A stretch of DNA of 64,000 nucleotides, taken from positions 372,001-436,000 of the forward strand of contig CP049781.1 of the NCBI GenBank assembly GCA_011082265.1. The letters run 5' to 3'. Under the pieces are notes generated by a model. It ran no database searches. It was not told where the DNA came from and was given only the letters and a program-made list of their open reading frames with translations. Of the stretch, positions 1 through 10,013 are shown in pieces (position 1 is the first letter of the stretch; every line of letters begins with the position of its first letter). Source of the stretch: Candidatus Lachnocurva vaginae (GTDB taxonomy: Bacteria > Bacillota > Clostridia > Lachnospirales > Lachnospiraceae). Both the position numbers and the translations under genes were made by a program.

Positions 1-1
1 A

Positions 2-1630
2 GGAAAAATAATAGAAATACCCGAACATACTACATTTTTAGATATAGTAGAAAAATATCAGGACAAATTTGAAGATGATATTTTGCTCGTTAATTTTAAT
101 AATAGACTTAAGGAATTATCAAATGAGATTACAAGTGACGGAAAATTATCATTCATCACAGCAAAAGATAATAATGGAAGAATGACTTACAGACGGAGTG
201 TAGTTTTTCTTATGCAAAAAGCTCTTCAGAATATTTTAAAAGGAAAGGATTTTGATTTCTTTGTTGAGCATTCATTAGATCAGGGATATTATTGCTTATT
301 AAGTGAGAATGTAAAAATTACTTCAGACTTTTTAAAAGATTTAAAAGCTGAGATGAATAGGCTAGTTTCTCTTGATTTAAAAATCAAAAAATATGCGACA
401 AAAACTGATGAAGCAGCAAAGCTTTTCCACGAAAATAGGCTTTTCGATAAAGAAAAGCTTATGAACTATAGAACCTCATCTTATATAAATGTTTATAATT
501 TGGACGGATGTATTGACTATTTTTACGGATATATGACTCCGTCGACGAAGTACCTTAAATATTTTGATTTAAAAAAATATGATGACGGATTTATGATTCT
601 TTTTCCATATAAGCAAACTAAAAAAGTTGCAGAGTTTAAGCCTTCGCATAAATTGTTTGAGATTCAAAAGAAAGCTGCTCATTGGAGCGACCTTATAAAT
701 ATTCCAACTGTCGGAGCGTTAAATGAAGCAATTGCAAATGGCAAAGGAAATGACATAATTTTGATGCAGGAAGCTCTTATGGAACAGCAGATTGGAGCAC
801 TTGCATATAGCATAAATAAAAAGAAAAATGTTAAATTCGTCATGATTGCCGGTCCTTCGTCTTCCGGGAAAACGACTTTTTCTTACAGACTTTCCATTCA
901 ATTAAGTGCATTGGGATTAAAACCTCATCCGCTTTCGCTGGATGATTATTACATAGACCGTGACAAAATGGAGAAAGAGCCGGACGGAAGCATTGATTTT
1001 GAAAGTATAAAAGGAATTGATACAGTGCAATTTAATAAAGATATGAATTCACTGTTAAGAGGCGAAACAGTTTTAGCACCTTCTTTCAATTTTAAGACAG
1101 GGAAAAGAGAATATCGTGGTAAAAAGCTTAGATTAAAAGAAAATGATATACTTGTAATCGAAGGGATTCACGGACTTAATGAACAACTTAGTCATTTAAT
1201 TCCGGAAGAAAGTAAGTTTAAAATTTACATAAGTGCGTTGACTCAGCTTTCAATTGATGAGCATAATCCGCTATCTACAACGGACGGAAGACTTATAAGA
1301 AGAATTGTAAGAGATGCAAGAACAAGAGGAAGCAGTGCAAAGGAAACACTTGCAATGTGGGAAAGTGTAAGAAAAGGCGAAGAAAAAAATATTTTCCCAT
1401 ATCAGGAAGGTGCAAATGTTATGTTTAACTCGGCACTTATTTATGAAATGTCGATTTTAAAACTATATGCAACTCCTCTTCTTTTAAATATTGAAGATGA
1501 TTGTCCGGAATACTCCGAGGCAAAAAGGCTTTTAAAGCTCATGGGCTATTTCATGCCTTTAACTCCGGATGCTGTAAATAATACATCTCTATTACGAGAA
1601 TTTATAGGTGGAGGAATAATACAGGTTTAA
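2..1630 (+). CDS. Nucleoside (uridine-type) kinase with N-terminal TGS-like domain, 5' partial
   Basis: The frame is open from base 2, so the gene starts before the window and a TTG at 83 is not the true start. About 542 codons are visible. The first 60 residues resemble a TGS domain and are followed by a ThrRS-like middle region. A phosphoribulokinase/uridine kinase domain follows, with P-loop GPSSSGKTTF near visible residue 283 and DDYYIDR just after it. This architecture is typical of clostridial nucleoside kinases that phosphorylate uridine or cytidine in pyrimidine salvage. The substrate is inferred. The gene is followed by rnpB, which has its own promoter. Confidence 0.85.
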   Translation, partial: GKIIEIPEHTTFLDIVEKYQDKFEDDILLVNFNNRLKELSNEITSDGKLSFITAKDNNGRMTYRRSVVFLMQKALQNILKGKDFDFFVEHSLDQGYYCLLSENVKITSDFLKDLKAEMNRLVSLDLKIKKYATKTDEAAKLFHENRLFDKEKLMNYRTSSYINVYNLDGCIDYFYGYMTPSTKYLKYFDLKKYDDGFMILFPYKQTKKVAEFKPSHKLFEIQKKAAHWSDLINIPTVGALNEAIANGKGNDIILMQEALMEQQIGALAYSINKKKNVKFVMIAGPSSSGKTTFSYRLSIQLSALGLKPHPLSLDDYYIDRDKMEKEPDGSIDFESIKGIDTVQFNKDMNSLLRGETVLAPSFNFKTGKREYRGKKLRLKENDILVIEGIHGLNEQLSHLIPEESKFKIYISALTQLSIDEHNPLSTTDGRLIRRIVRDARTRGSSAKETLAMWESVRKGEEKNIFPYQEGANVMFNSALIYEMSILKLYATPLLLNIEDDCPEYSEAKRLLKLMGYFMPLTPDAVNNTSLLREFIGGGIIQV

Positions 1631-1645
1631 GAGATTTTTCTAATC

Positions 1646-1674
1646 TTGAAAAAATAATTTTATATAATTATAAT
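1646..1674 (+). promoter_or_regulatory. Sigma-A promoter of rnpB
   Basis: TTGAAA at 1646-1651 and TATAAT at 1669-1674 are separated by exactly 17 bp, about 18 bases before the first paired base of the RNase P RNA. Confidence 0.75.
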
Positions 1675-1691
1675 GTAACAATAATGAAATA

Positions 1692-2036
1692 AAGCAGAAC
1701 AGGCGACCGCGGCCTAATTTATTAGGGTGAGGAAAGTCCGGGCTTCATAGGGCAGGATGCCGGATAACGTCCGGTGGAGGTGACTCCCAGGAAAGTGCAA
1801 CAGAAAATAACCGCATATAAGAGCGAAAGCTTTTTATGTAAGGGTGAAAAGGCAGTGTAAGAGACTACCGTTTCAATGGTAACATTGAAAGCCGTGTAAA
1901 CCCCATTCGAAGCAAGGTTAGATAGGAACGATGACGTGACCCGCCAGTTCCGGGTTAACCGCTTTAGGCATTTGGTAACAGGTGTCATAGATAGATGGTC
2001 GTCCACGACATAACCCGGCTTACAGTTCTGCTTTTT
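1692..2036 (+). ncRNA. rnpB: RNase P RNA (catalytic RNA of RNase P)
   Basis: This is the ribozyme subunit that matures tRNA 5' ends. The universally conserved 5' block GAGGAAAGTCCGGGC is present near 1729-1743. The later motifs AGGGTGAAAAGGC, AGAGACTACCG and the 3' block with CATAACCCGGCTTACAG are also present. The first bases GCAGAAC (1694-1700) pair with GTTCTGC (2025-2031), closing helix P1, and a T-run directly follows as the terminator. Its length of about 345 nt fits bacterial type A RNA. Confidence 0.95.
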
Positions 2037-2202
2037 TATTTTATATAAATATATCTATTTCTATTCTAATTTTTACACTTCCAAATAAAAATTTTATAAA
2101 ACACTTTGTCAAAATGTTGACAGATGTCACTACTTTTTTTATCTTATATAATATTAAAATTAGGAATCCAAAATTTTTAAATTTTATATTCAAGGGGTAC
2201 TT

Positions 2203-3117
2203 ATGTTTGAATATGTTACAAGCAATAAGAAAAATTGGCCCAAAGCGGATCAGATGATTTATAAAAGCTATTATTATGGAATTCGCCATTCGCTAAGAAA
2301 GAAAATAGGTACAAAGGGAAACAATTCCTTAAATTCGGATATGACTTTTCTTGCAATTCTTCTATCAGGAATTTATGAACCGAAAGAAAAATCTGATATC
2401 GTAAAAAGCATTATTCCACCATTTAGAAAATATAAAAGAATACACAGCGAAGTTATAGACTATGTTTCTGACATGTACATTATTTTGGATTATTATAATC
2501 TTTATGCGGATTTTGTCCGAAATAGAAATATTTTAAAAAAGAGAAAAGCAGATTTGATAAAACCATATATTGGAATTATTAAAAATAAATATGAAAGACA
2601 AATAGCAGCTATAGAAAAAGCTTTTATGAAATTTGACGAAGCGGAAAGGTCAGGAGAAGATAATTTATCCTTGGTATCTAATTTTAGCGGCGAAATGTAT
2701 CAGAAAATTTTCTGCTTTAAAATAGATGATAAATGGTCAAAAGACCTTTCAGATATGGGATTTGCAATTGGAAAGTTCATTTATATTTTAAATGCATATG
2801 AAGATATTGAACGTGATATAAAAAGAAAACATTATAATCCGATTGTTAAATCGAAGAGATTTTATAAAGTGAATTTTGAAACGTTCATAAAGCAGCTTAT
2901 TTCTACAGAGCTTAAGTGTGCTAGAGAGTGTTTTAGTAAATTTACGATTAATAAAAATTATGATGTTTTAAACAACATGCTTAATGGAACTATTTGCCAC
3001 AAAAAGAATAGTCAGAATAAAAATCTAAAAGTAAAGAAATTTGAAAGGATAGAAAAGAAAATAATATCAACGAAAAAGAAAAAGCCTAAAAATATAGAAA
3101 AAAAGAAGGGAAAATAA
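2203..3117 (+). CDS. DUF5685 family protein, cysteine-poor variant
   Basis: 304 residues, start ATG after AAGGGG. The N-terminal pattern (YKSYYYGIRHSLRKK, then a DMTFLAILLSGIYEP stretch) matches the DUF5685 family of Clostridia. Many relatives have a YCGLC-type cysteine motif at the first position, and here it reads YYGIR, so the cysteines are gone. Near residues 195-215 a NAYEDIERD motif with NP resembles the aspartate-rich helix of prenyltransferase-like all-alpha folds. The C-terminal 45 residues are very rich in lysine. Function unknown. The stop shares one base with the priA start, implying coupling. Confidence 0.6.
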   Translation: MFEYVTSNKKNWPKADQMIYKSYYYGIRHSLRKKIGTKGNNSLNSDMTFLAILLSGIYEPKEKSDIVKSIIPPFRKYKRIHSEVIDYVSDMYIILDYYNLYADFVRNRNILKKRKADLIKPYIGIIKNKYERQIAAIEKAFMKFDEAERSGEDNLSLVSNFSGEMYQKIFCFKIDDKWSKDLSDMGFAIGKFIYILNAYEDIERDIKRKHYNPIVKSKRFYKVNFETFIKQLISTELKCARECFSKFTINKNYDVLNNMLNGTICHKKNSQNKNLKVKKFERIEKKIISTKKKKPKNIEKKKGK

Positions 3118-5363
3118 TGGAAAATACTTTATTTGCCGATGTAATCGTTGATATTACACTTGAAAAATTAAATCATACATTTCAATATATTGTACCGCAT
3201 ACGATGAAAAATATTTCTATAGGCGATAGAGTCGTTGTGCCTTTTTCAAGAAGAGAGATTGAAGGAATTATTATATCTCTTTCTACGGAGCCCAAAGTAG
3301 CAAAAGAAAAATTAAAAGAAATTATAAAAAAATCTTCGGAAGAACCGGAGGATAAAAAACTAATACAGCTTGCAGCGTGGATGAGCGATTATTTCGGAGC
3401 AACTTTAAATCAGACGCTAAAAACGGTTTTTCCAAGTAAACATAATATTACCCCATATGAAAAAAAGTTAATAAGGATAAATGAAGATGAAGAATTCGTA
3501 AAGGCTTACAAAAAAAAGCTTATGTTAAGAAAGAATCATTCTATAGGAAAAGAGAGGCTTATAAATGAACTTTTAAAAGAAAAGAAGCTTCAATGGGATA
3601 TTGTGGTAAATAATCTTCATGTTCAAAGCTCGACTATAAGAGAACTTGAAAAAATAAAGATTTTACAAGTTGAGAGATATAGAACTTATAGAAAACCGGT
3701 AGGAAACGAAGAAAACTTAGAAGTTAAACCAAAATTAAACGAAGAGCAAAAAGAAGCTGTAGATACTATTTTAAATAAAGATTATGGATCGGATTCAATC
3801 GAAAAAAAGAAAAAGCCTTATCTTCTTTTTGGAATTACAGGAAGCGGGAAAACTGAAGTTTATCTTGAAGTGATAGAAGAAAATTTAAGACGTGGGAAGG
3901 ATGCAATAGTCCTTATTCCTGAGATTTCTCTTACATATCAGACTGTAAAAAGATTTTATAAGCGTTTTGGTGATAAGGTTTCATTTATTCATTCAAGAAT
4001 GTCACAAAATGAAAAATGGGATCAAATAGAGAGAGCAAAACGTGGCGACATAAAAATTATTATAGGTCCGAGGTCTGCAATTTTTACTCCTTTTAAAAAG
4101 TTGGGACTTATCATTGTTGACGAGGAACATGAGACTTCATATAAAAGCAGTAATGCTCCAAGATATCATGCAGTAGATGTCGCTATAAAAAGAGGAGAGC
4201 TATCTAATGCAACTGTGATTTTAGGAACAGCAACGCCTTCAGTTGAAACATTTTTCAACGCAAAAAATGGTACATATCATCTTCTTACTTTAACTAAAAG
4301 GGCACTCTCAAGAACACTTCCGGAGGTTTCGATTACAGATTTAAGGGATGAGCTTAAAAGAGGAAACAGATCTATTTTTGGGAAAGAGCTTTTTTACTCA
4401 ATAAAAGACTGCTTAAAAAGAAATGAACAATGTATGCTTTTTTTGAATAGGCGTGGAATTATGGGAACTGTGCTTTGTAGAAGCTGCGGTCATGTCATAA
4501 AATGTGATCACTGTGATGTTCCTATGACTCTTCATTATGATAAGCTTCTTCATTGCCATTACTGTGCAAGCACTAAGAATAATCCGACATCCTGCGAAGA
4601 TTGTCACAGTACTCTTATAGGAACTATGCGTGCAGGAACAGAATATGTTGAAAAGGAAGTAAAGAAAATTTTCCCGGAAGCTAAAATATTAAGAATGGAT
4701 AAGGATACTGTTACTAAAAAAGGTGACTATGAAAAAATTCTTTCTGCTTTTCATAATAGAGAAGCCGATATTTTAATCGGAACGCAGATGATTGTAAAAG
4801 GGCATGATTTTTCAAATGTTACTTTGATGGGAATTTTAGCTGCGGACTTATCTTTAAATGTTTCAAATTTTAGAGCATCTGAAAGGACCTTTGATCTTTT
4901 AGTTCAGGCTGCAGGAAGGTCAGGAAGAGGAGAAAAAAAGGGAAAAGTTATAATTCAAACATATAATCCTACAAATTATGCAATATTAAATGCTGCAAAA
5001 CAGGATTATATTTCTTTTTATAATGAGGAAATAAAATATAGAAAGATGCTTAATTATCCGCCTTTCGGGCATCTTTTAAAGATTCTTTTCGAGTCAAAAA
5101 AATTAAATTCTCTTGAAGCTTATGCAAAAGAGGCAGCTAAGTTTTTGAGTGAAAATTATGCAAATAAAATTCCAAAACTTACGATTTTAGGGCCGGAAGA
5201 TGATATGATTTCAAAAATAAATGACGTATATCGAAAAGCTATATATATAAAATCTTCTCAATATGATAAAATTATAAGCGTGCGGAAAGATTTTTCAAAA
5301 AATTTTATAGAAGAAAAAAGTACGAATGATGTTGTTTTATGGTTTGATTTTGATCCTCAGTAA
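3117..5363 (+). CDS. priA: Primosomal protein N', replication restart helicase PriA
   Basis: 748 residues, the usual length. PriA binds stalled forks and reloads the replisome. It shows an N-terminal 3'-DNA-binding domain, Walker A GITGSGKTEVY near residue 239, a DEEH box near residue 334, and the inserted zinc domain with eight cysteines (about residues 453-496, CxxC pairs binding two zinc ions). Helicase motifs V-VI follow (QAAGRSGRG). The start overlaps the preceding stop by one base. def follows after 113 bp, the normal Firmicutes order. Confidence 0.97.
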   Translation: MENTLFADVIVDITLEKLNHTFQYIVPHTMKNISIGDRVVVPFSRREIEGIIISLSTEPKVAKEKLKEIIKKSSEEPEDKKLIQLAAWMSDYFGATLNQTLKTVFPSKHNITPYEKKLIRINEDEEFVKAYKKKLMLRKNHSIGKERLINELLKEKKLQWDIVVNNLHVQSSTIRELEKIKILQVERYRTYRKPVGNEENLEVKPKLNEEQKEAVDTILNKDYGSDSIEKKKKPYLLFGITGSGKTEVYLEVIEENLRRGKDAIVLIPEISLTYQTVKRFYKRFGDKVSFIHSRMSQNEKWDQIERAKRGDIKIIIGPRSAIFTPFKKLGLIIVDEEHETSYKSSNAPRYHAVDVAIKRGELSNATVILGTATPSVETFFNAKNGTYHLLTLTKRALSRTLPEVSITDLRDELKRGNRSIFGKELFYSIKDCLKRNEQCMLFLNRRGIMGTVLCRSCGHVIKCDHCDVPMTLHYDKLLHCHYCASTKNNPTSCEDCHSTLIGTMRAGTEYVEKEVKKIFPEAKILRMDKDTVTKKGDYEKILSAFHNREADILIGTQMIVKGHDFSNVTLMGILAADLSLNVSNFRASERTFDLLVQAAGRSGRGEKKGKVIIQTYNPTNYAILNAAKQDYISFYNEEIKYRKMLNYPPFGHLLKILFESKKLNSLEAYAKEAAKFLSENYANKIPKLTILGPEDDMISKINDVYRKAIYIKSSQYDKIISVRKDFSKNFIEEKSTNDVVLWFDFDPQ

Positions 5364-5476
5364 TAATCAAATCAACAAAAAATAAGAGATTTATAAGAGA
5401 TTGATAATAGAATCAAAAGTAATATAAAAAATAGGCAGTTAGAAGGCACATGTCGATTAGAAAGAGGTAAAGCATA

Positions 5477-5968
5477 ATGGCACTTAGACAACTTAGAGTA
5501 AAGGACGATCCTATTCTTTTTAAAACAAGCAGAACTGTAACTAAATTAAATGACAGACTTAACGAACTTATTGACGACATGTTTGAAACCATGTATGAAA
5601 ATGATGGTGTAGGTCTTGCAGCAGTGCAAGTTGGAGTTCTAAGAAGAATCGTTGTTATAGATATAGGCGACGGAGTACAGAGAATTCTTATAAATCCTGA
5701 GCTTCTTGAATTTGACGGAGAGCAGGAGATGCAAGAAGGATGCCTTAGCGTTCCGGGGAAGGTTGGAAAAATAAAAAGACCTTTTCATGTAAAAATTAAG
5801 GCACAGGATCGTGATATGAAAGAACATGAATATGAAGCGACAGGATTCTTAGCAGAGGCATTTTGCCACGAAATTGATCACACAAATGGAATTTTATATG
5901 ACTCAAAAGTAGAGGGAGACTTGATTGATGTAAGCACTCTTTACGGAGATGAAGGGGATATTAACTAA
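5477..5968 (+). CDS. def: Peptide deformylase
   Basis: 163 residues. It removes the formyl group from nascent N-terminal fMet. All three family motifs are present: GVGLAAVQVG (about residues 43-52, Q supporting the oxyanion), EGCLSVPG (metal-binding Cys) and HEIDH (about residues 131-135, metal-binding His pair and catalytic Glu). The start is preceded by AGAGGTAAAGCATA. Its stop lies directly before fmt, so deformylase and formyltransferase are co-transcribed. Confidence 0.97.
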   Translation: MALRQLRVKDDPILFKTSRTVTKLNDRLNELIDDMFETMYENDGVGLAAVQVGVLRRIVVIDIGDGVQRILINPELLEFDGEQEMQEGCLSVPGKVGKIKRPFHVKIKAQDRDMKEHEYEATGFLAEAFCHEIDHTNGILYDSKVEGDLIDVSTLYGDEGDIN

Positions 5969-5969
5969 A

Positions 5970-6908
5970 ATGAAAGTAATATTTATGGGTACGCCGGATT
6001 TTTCAGTGCCTACACTTGATGCAATAAAAAAAGATGGAAATGAAATTGTGCTGGTAGTTACACAGCCTGATAAAAAGAAAGGAAGAAAGGGAATTCTAAC
6101 GCCTCCTCCTGTAAAAGAGTGGGCAGTAAAAAATAATATTTCTATTTTTCAGCCTGTAAAATTAAGAGAAAAACAAAATATAGAAGAATTAGAAAAATAC
6201 GAGGCCGATGTAATTGTTGTAGCAGCGTTCGGACAGATTTTACCGAAAGAAGTTCTTGATATGCCGAAATACGGCTGTATAAATGTTCACGCATCGCTTC
6301 TTCCAAAATATAGAGGTGCTTCTCCAATTCAGTGGGCAATCTTAAATGGAGATGATGAAACCGGTGTTACAACTATGCAGATGGGTGTCGGACTTGATGA
6401 CGGAGATATTCTTCTTCAGAAAAAAGTTCCTATTTCTTCAGAGGATACAGGAGGTTCGCTTTTCGATAAACTTTCTAAAGTGGGTGCAGACCTTCTTATT
6501 GAAACTTTGCATCGAATCGAAAAAAATGATATCGTAAGAATTCCACAGGATGATGAAAAAGCTACGCATGTCGGACTTATCAAAAAAGATTTCGGAATTT
6601 TAAGCTTTGATGAAGAAAATAAATATATTTTAAATAAAATAAGAGCATTAAATCCTTGGCCGTCAGCATTTACATTTTATAAGGATAAAATGGTAAAAAT
6701 CTGGAAGGCAAAAAGTGTATCATTTAATAATAAAGGATATGAATATGGAGATCTTGTCGTCGAAAATAAAGATGAGCTTTTAGTTGTTACGAGAAATGGT
6801 GCAATTTCTATCTTGGAGCTTCAGGAAGAAGGGAAAAAGAGAATTAAGGCAGCCGACTTTTTAAGAGGACATAAGATAGAAAAAGGTGATAAGTTTATCT
6901 CGAAGTGA
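5970..6908 (+). CDS. fmt: Methionyl-tRNA formyltransferase
   Basis: It formylates initiator Met-tRNA with 10-formyl-THF. The start is set at the ATG at 5970 (312 residues, MKVIFMGTPDF). This begins one base after the def stop and has GAAGGGGA about 12 nt upstream. A seven-codon-longer frame from 5949 lies inside def and is unlikely. The formyl-transfer core shows NVHASLLPKYRG near residues 104-116 (catalytic Asn/His region), followed by a C-terminal OB-like tRNA-binding domain with LNPWPSAF. Confidence 0.95.
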   Translation: MKVIFMGTPDFSVPTLDAIKKDGNEIVLVVTQPDKKKGRKGILTPPPVKEWAVKNNISIFQPVKLREKQNIEELEKYEADVIVVAAFGQILPKEVLDMPKYGCINVHASLLPKYRGASPIQWAILNGDDETGVTTMQMGVGLDDGDILLQKKVPISSEDTGGSLFDKLSKVGADLLIETLHRIEKNDIVRIPQDDEKATHVGLIKKDFGILSFDEENKYILNKIRALNPWPSAFTFYKDKMVKIWKAKSVSFNNKGYEYGDLVVENKDELLVVTRNGAISILELQEEGKKRIKAADFLRGHKIEKGDKFISK

Positions 6909-6986
6909 ATTTAATTTTCTTAGGATTTTATAAAAGAAAGGCTATAGACAGTGCAATCTTAAGAAAAAAAGAAAGGACCGATTTAT

Positions 6987-7700
6987 ATGTATTATGGATA
7001 TTATGGTTATTACTATGACCCAACTTATATTTTAGTAATTATAGGAATTATGATTACTTTATGGGCAAGTTTTAATGTTAAAGGTACATTTAATAAATAT
7101 TCAAGATATAGAAGTAACACGGGGCTTACAGGAGCAGAAATAGCAAGAAAGCTTCTTGATGTAAATGGACTTTATGATGTTTCTATAGAGCATGTTGAAG
7201 GATCTCTTACAGATTTTTATGATCCGTCTAGAAGAATTTTATGTCTTTCAGATACAGTTTATGGAAGTACGAGTGTTGCTGCTATAGGAGTTGCAGCTCA
7301 CGAATGTGGACATGCAATTCAGCATGCACTTAATTATGTACCGATGAGAGTTAGAAGCAGTATAGTTCCTGCGGTAAATTTTGCATCTCATATATCATGG
7401 CCACTTATTTTTATAGGTTTTATACTTAATAAAAATGAGGGTTATTATCTTATTATGGCCGGAATTTTCTTATTCTGTGCAGTTGTATTATTTCATCTTG
7501 TAACTCTCCCTGTTGAAATTGATGCATCGAGAAGAGCTGTAAAAACATTAAGAGAAAATGGATTCATTGACCAATCAGAAGGACATATGGTTAAAAAGGT
7601 TTTAACGGCAGCGGCATTTACTTATATTTCAAGTGCACTTATGTCAGTTCTTCAGCTTATAAGACTTATATTAATTGCCCGTGGAAGAAGGGACGATTAA
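6987..7700 (+). CDS. Membrane zinc metallopeptidase, YugP family
   Basis: 237 residues. It has an N-terminal membrane segment after a tyrosine-rich MYYGYYGYYYDP start, then an AHECGHAIQHA zinc motif (HExxH near residues 105-109). Two to three hydrophobic helices follow (about residues 135-165 and the C terminus), and EIDASRRA may supply the third ligand. This fits the neutral zinc peptidase family (YugP/PF04298) commonly found between fmt and rsmB in Firmicutes. The substrate is unknown. A strong AAAGGACCG ribosome site lies upstream, and the stop overlaps the rsmB start. Confidence 0.85.
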   Translation: MYYGYYGYYYDPTYILVIIGIMITLWASFNVKGTFNKYSRYRSNTGLTGAEIARKLLDVNGLYDVSIEHVEGSLTDFYDPSRRILCLSDTVYGSTSVAAIGVAAHECGHAIQHALNYVPMRVRSSIVPAVNFASHISWPLIFIGFILNKNEGYYLIMAGIFLFCAVVLFHLVTLPVEIDASRRAVKTLRENGFIDQSEGHMVKKVLTAAAFTYISSALMSVLQLIRLILIARGRRDD

Positions 7701-8974
7701 TGCCGAATGAAAATTTTAAAATTTTAAATGGCGTTTTATACGAAATTCTTGAAAACAATGCATTTTTAAATGAAGCACTTGATTTGATGGAAATTAAGTA
7801 TGCATATCTAACCTCAAAGGACAGGCATTTTATAAGACGCACAGTAAAAGGCGTTATTGAAAGAAAATTGGAACTTGATTTTTATATAAATAGTATTTCA
7901 AATACACCTATAAAAAAGCAGAAGAAATGGGTAAGAACGATTTTAAGAAGTGCATTCTATCAGATAAAATACATGAATATTAAGGATTATGCTGTAGTAG
8001 ATGAGAGTGTAAAGCTTGTAAAAAAGCTTAAGTACAATCAGTTTTCAGGATTTGTAAATGGAGTTTTAAGAAATTATATTAGAAAAAAAGATGAACTTAT
8101 TCCAAGAAATTTAGAAGAAAAGTATTCGATTCCAAATTGGATAATTGAAAAATTCATAAAAGAAGAAGGAATGGAAAATACAACTAAAATTCTTTCTTCT
8201 TTTAGTAAAATAAGACCTATTATGATAAGGCTTAACACAAAATATTTTGAAAAAGATTTAATTTTATCCGATTTAAAAGAAGAAGGATATACTATAAAAG
8301 AAGTTGATCCGGCTTATAATGTCTATTCTTTATCAGGTATAGATTCTTTGAATGCTTCTAAAGCTTTTTCGGACGGAAAATTTTACATTCAGGACTTAAG
8401 TGCCATGTATCCTATTTTTTTAGCTAATTTAAAAAAGGGATATAAAGTTTTAGATACTTGTGCTTCTCCGGGAGGAAAAACTCTTCTTATGGCGGAAATC
8501 GTAGGAGATACGGGGAAAATTTTATCTTGCGATATAAGTGAAAAAAAGACTGATAAGATTAAAGAAAATATAAAAAAATCCGGATTTTTAAATATTAATG
8601 TAATGATTCAGGATGCAACAAAGCCTAATCCTGATTTAAGAGAAAAGTTCGATGCTATTTTAGCAGATGTTCCATGCTCAGGGCTTGGAGTTATTGGAAG
8701 AAAAGCTGATATAAGATATAGACTGAAAAAAGAAGATATAAAGTCGCTTTCTTTTCTTCAAAAAGAAATAATTGATAATACGATTTCTTATTTAAAAAAG
8801 GACGGAATATTTATATATTCGACTTGTACGATTTCAAAAGAAGAAAATGAGGAAAATAGAGATTATATTTTGAATAAATATAAAGATTTATATTTATTTA
8901 AAGAAAAAAAGATTCTTCCTTTCATGTACGAAAGCGACGGATTTTATACAGCTATTTTTAAAAAGCAGGAATAA
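7700..8974 (+). CDS. rsmB: 16S rRNA (cytosine-967-C5) methyltransferase
   Basis: 424 residues. It has an N-terminal NusB-like RNA-binding domain (about 1-140) and a SAM-dependent Rossmann methyltransferase domain with DTCASPGGK near residue 252. PCSGLG near residue 325 supplies the release Cys, and the catalytic-Cys loop STCTISKEENE lies near residue 374. The start ATG shares a base with the preceding stop (TAATG), indicating coupled translation in the fmt-rlmN operon. Confidence 0.93.
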   Translation: MPNENFKILNGVLYEILENNAFLNEALDLMEIKYAYLTSKDRHFIRRTVKGVIERKLELDFYINSISNTPIKKQKKWVRTILRSAFYQIKYMNIKDYAVVDESVKLVKKLKYNQFSGFVNGVLRNYIRKKDELIPRNLEEKYSIPNWIIEKFIKEEGMENTTKILSSFSKIRPIMIRLNTKYFEKDLILSDLKEEGYTIKEVDPAYNVYSLSGIDSLNASKAFSDGKFYIQDLSAMYPIFLANLKKGYKVLDTCASPGGKTLLMAEIVGDTGKILSCDISEKKTDKIKENIKKSGFLNINVMIQDATKPNPDLREKFDAILADVPCSGLGVIGRKADIRYRLKKEDIKSLSFLQKEIIDNTISYLKKDGIFIYSTCTISKEENEENRDYILNKYKDLYLFKEKKILPFMYESDGFYTAIFKKQE

Positions 8975-8981
8975 AGAAATT

Positions 8982-10013
8982 ATGGATATAAAATCTTTAA
9001 ATTTGGATGAATTAACTGAATATATTGTTTCTCTAGGTGAAAAGAAGTTTAGAGCAAAGCAGATTTATAGATGGCTTCATGTAGATAATGTCATGTCTTA
9101 TGATGAAATGAAAAATATACCATTATCTTTAAGAAATCTTTTAAAGGAGAAAGCTCCTTTAATTCCTCTTAAGGTAGAGGATCTTCAGATTTCAAAAATT
9201 GACGGGACTAGAAAATATCTTTTTTTACTTCATGATGAGAACATGATAGAAGCTGTTCTAATGAGATATAAATATGGAAATAGTATATGTATTTCGTCAG
9301 AAGTCGGTTGTGCTATGGGATGTCGATTTTGTGCTTCGGGAATTGGAGGACTTGTAAGAGAGCTTACAACTTCAGAAATGCTTGATCAAGTTTATGCTAT
9401 ACAAAATGATATTGGAGAAAAAGTGCAGAACATAGTTATCATGGGTACGGGAGAGCCTTTGAACAACTTTACAAATGTATTAAAATTTATAAAAATGGTT
9501 TCGGATGAAAATGGACTTCATATAAGCCAGAGAAATATAACTGTTTCAACATCCGGAATCGTTCCGCAAATAGAAAGACTTAAAAAAGAAAATTTAAAGA
9601 TAACGCTTGCTTTATCACTTCATGCGACAACACAGGAAAGAAGAGCATATCTTATGCCGGTTGCAGGAAGATACGATATAAAGGAAGCGATTGATGCGAT
9701 GAGACAATATGAGAAAGCAACTAAAAGAAGAGTAAGTTTTGAATATAGCCTTATAAAAGGAGAGAATGATACGGATGAAGATGCAGAGAGGCTAACAAAG
9801 CTTTTAGATGGTATACTTTGTCACGTTAATTTAATTCCGGTAAATCCTATTAAGGAAAGAGATTTTAAAAAACCCGATAATAGTGCAGTTATCGCTTTTC
9901 AAAAGAAACTTGAAAAAAATGGGATAAATGTTACTATAAGGAGAGAATTAGGTCGTGATATCGACGGTGCTTGCGGTCAGCTCAGACGTAGGCATATGAA
10001 GGGAAAGAACTAA
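8982..10013 (+). CDS. rlmN: Dual-specificity 23S rRNA/tRNA (adenine-C2) methyltransferase
   Basis: 343 residues. This is a radical-SAM enzyme that methylates A2503 of 23S rRNA and A37 of some tRNAs. The iron-sulfur motif CAMGCRFC (CxxxCxxC) lies near residues 110-117. GTGEPLNN (SAM binding) lies near residue 155. The C-terminal GRDIDGACGQLR block carries the conserved resolving Cys. It starts 8 bp after rsmB and overlaps the phosphatase start. Confidence 0.96.
   Translation: MDIKSLNLDELTEYIVSLGEKKFRAKQIYRWLHVDNVMSYDEMKNIPLSLRNLLKEKAPLIPLKVEDLQISKIDGTRKYLFLLHDENMIEAVLMRYKYGNSICISSEVGCAMGCRFCASGIGGLVRELTTSEMLDQVYAIQNDIGEKVQNIVIMGTGEPLNNFTNVLKFIKMVSDENGLHISQRNITVSTSGIVPQIERLKKENLKITLALSLHATTQERRAYLMPVAGRYDIKEAIDAMRQYEKATKRRVSFEYSLIKGENDTDEDAERLTKLLDGILCHVNLIPVNPIKERDFKKPDNSAVIAFQKKLEKNGINVTIRRELGRDIDGACGQLRRRHMKGKN

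Noticed and set aside
2041..2289. 82-codon - strand frame downstream of rnpB
   Set aside because: It has AT-rich hydrophobic composition, overlaps the start of the DUF5685 gene and has no ribosome site.
6913..6968. Inverted repeat between fmt and the zinc peptidase gene (TTTTCTTAGGATT with AATCTTAAGAAAA)
   Set aside because: The second arm is followed by A rather than T, so it does not look like a terminator for these genes. No other function can be supported.
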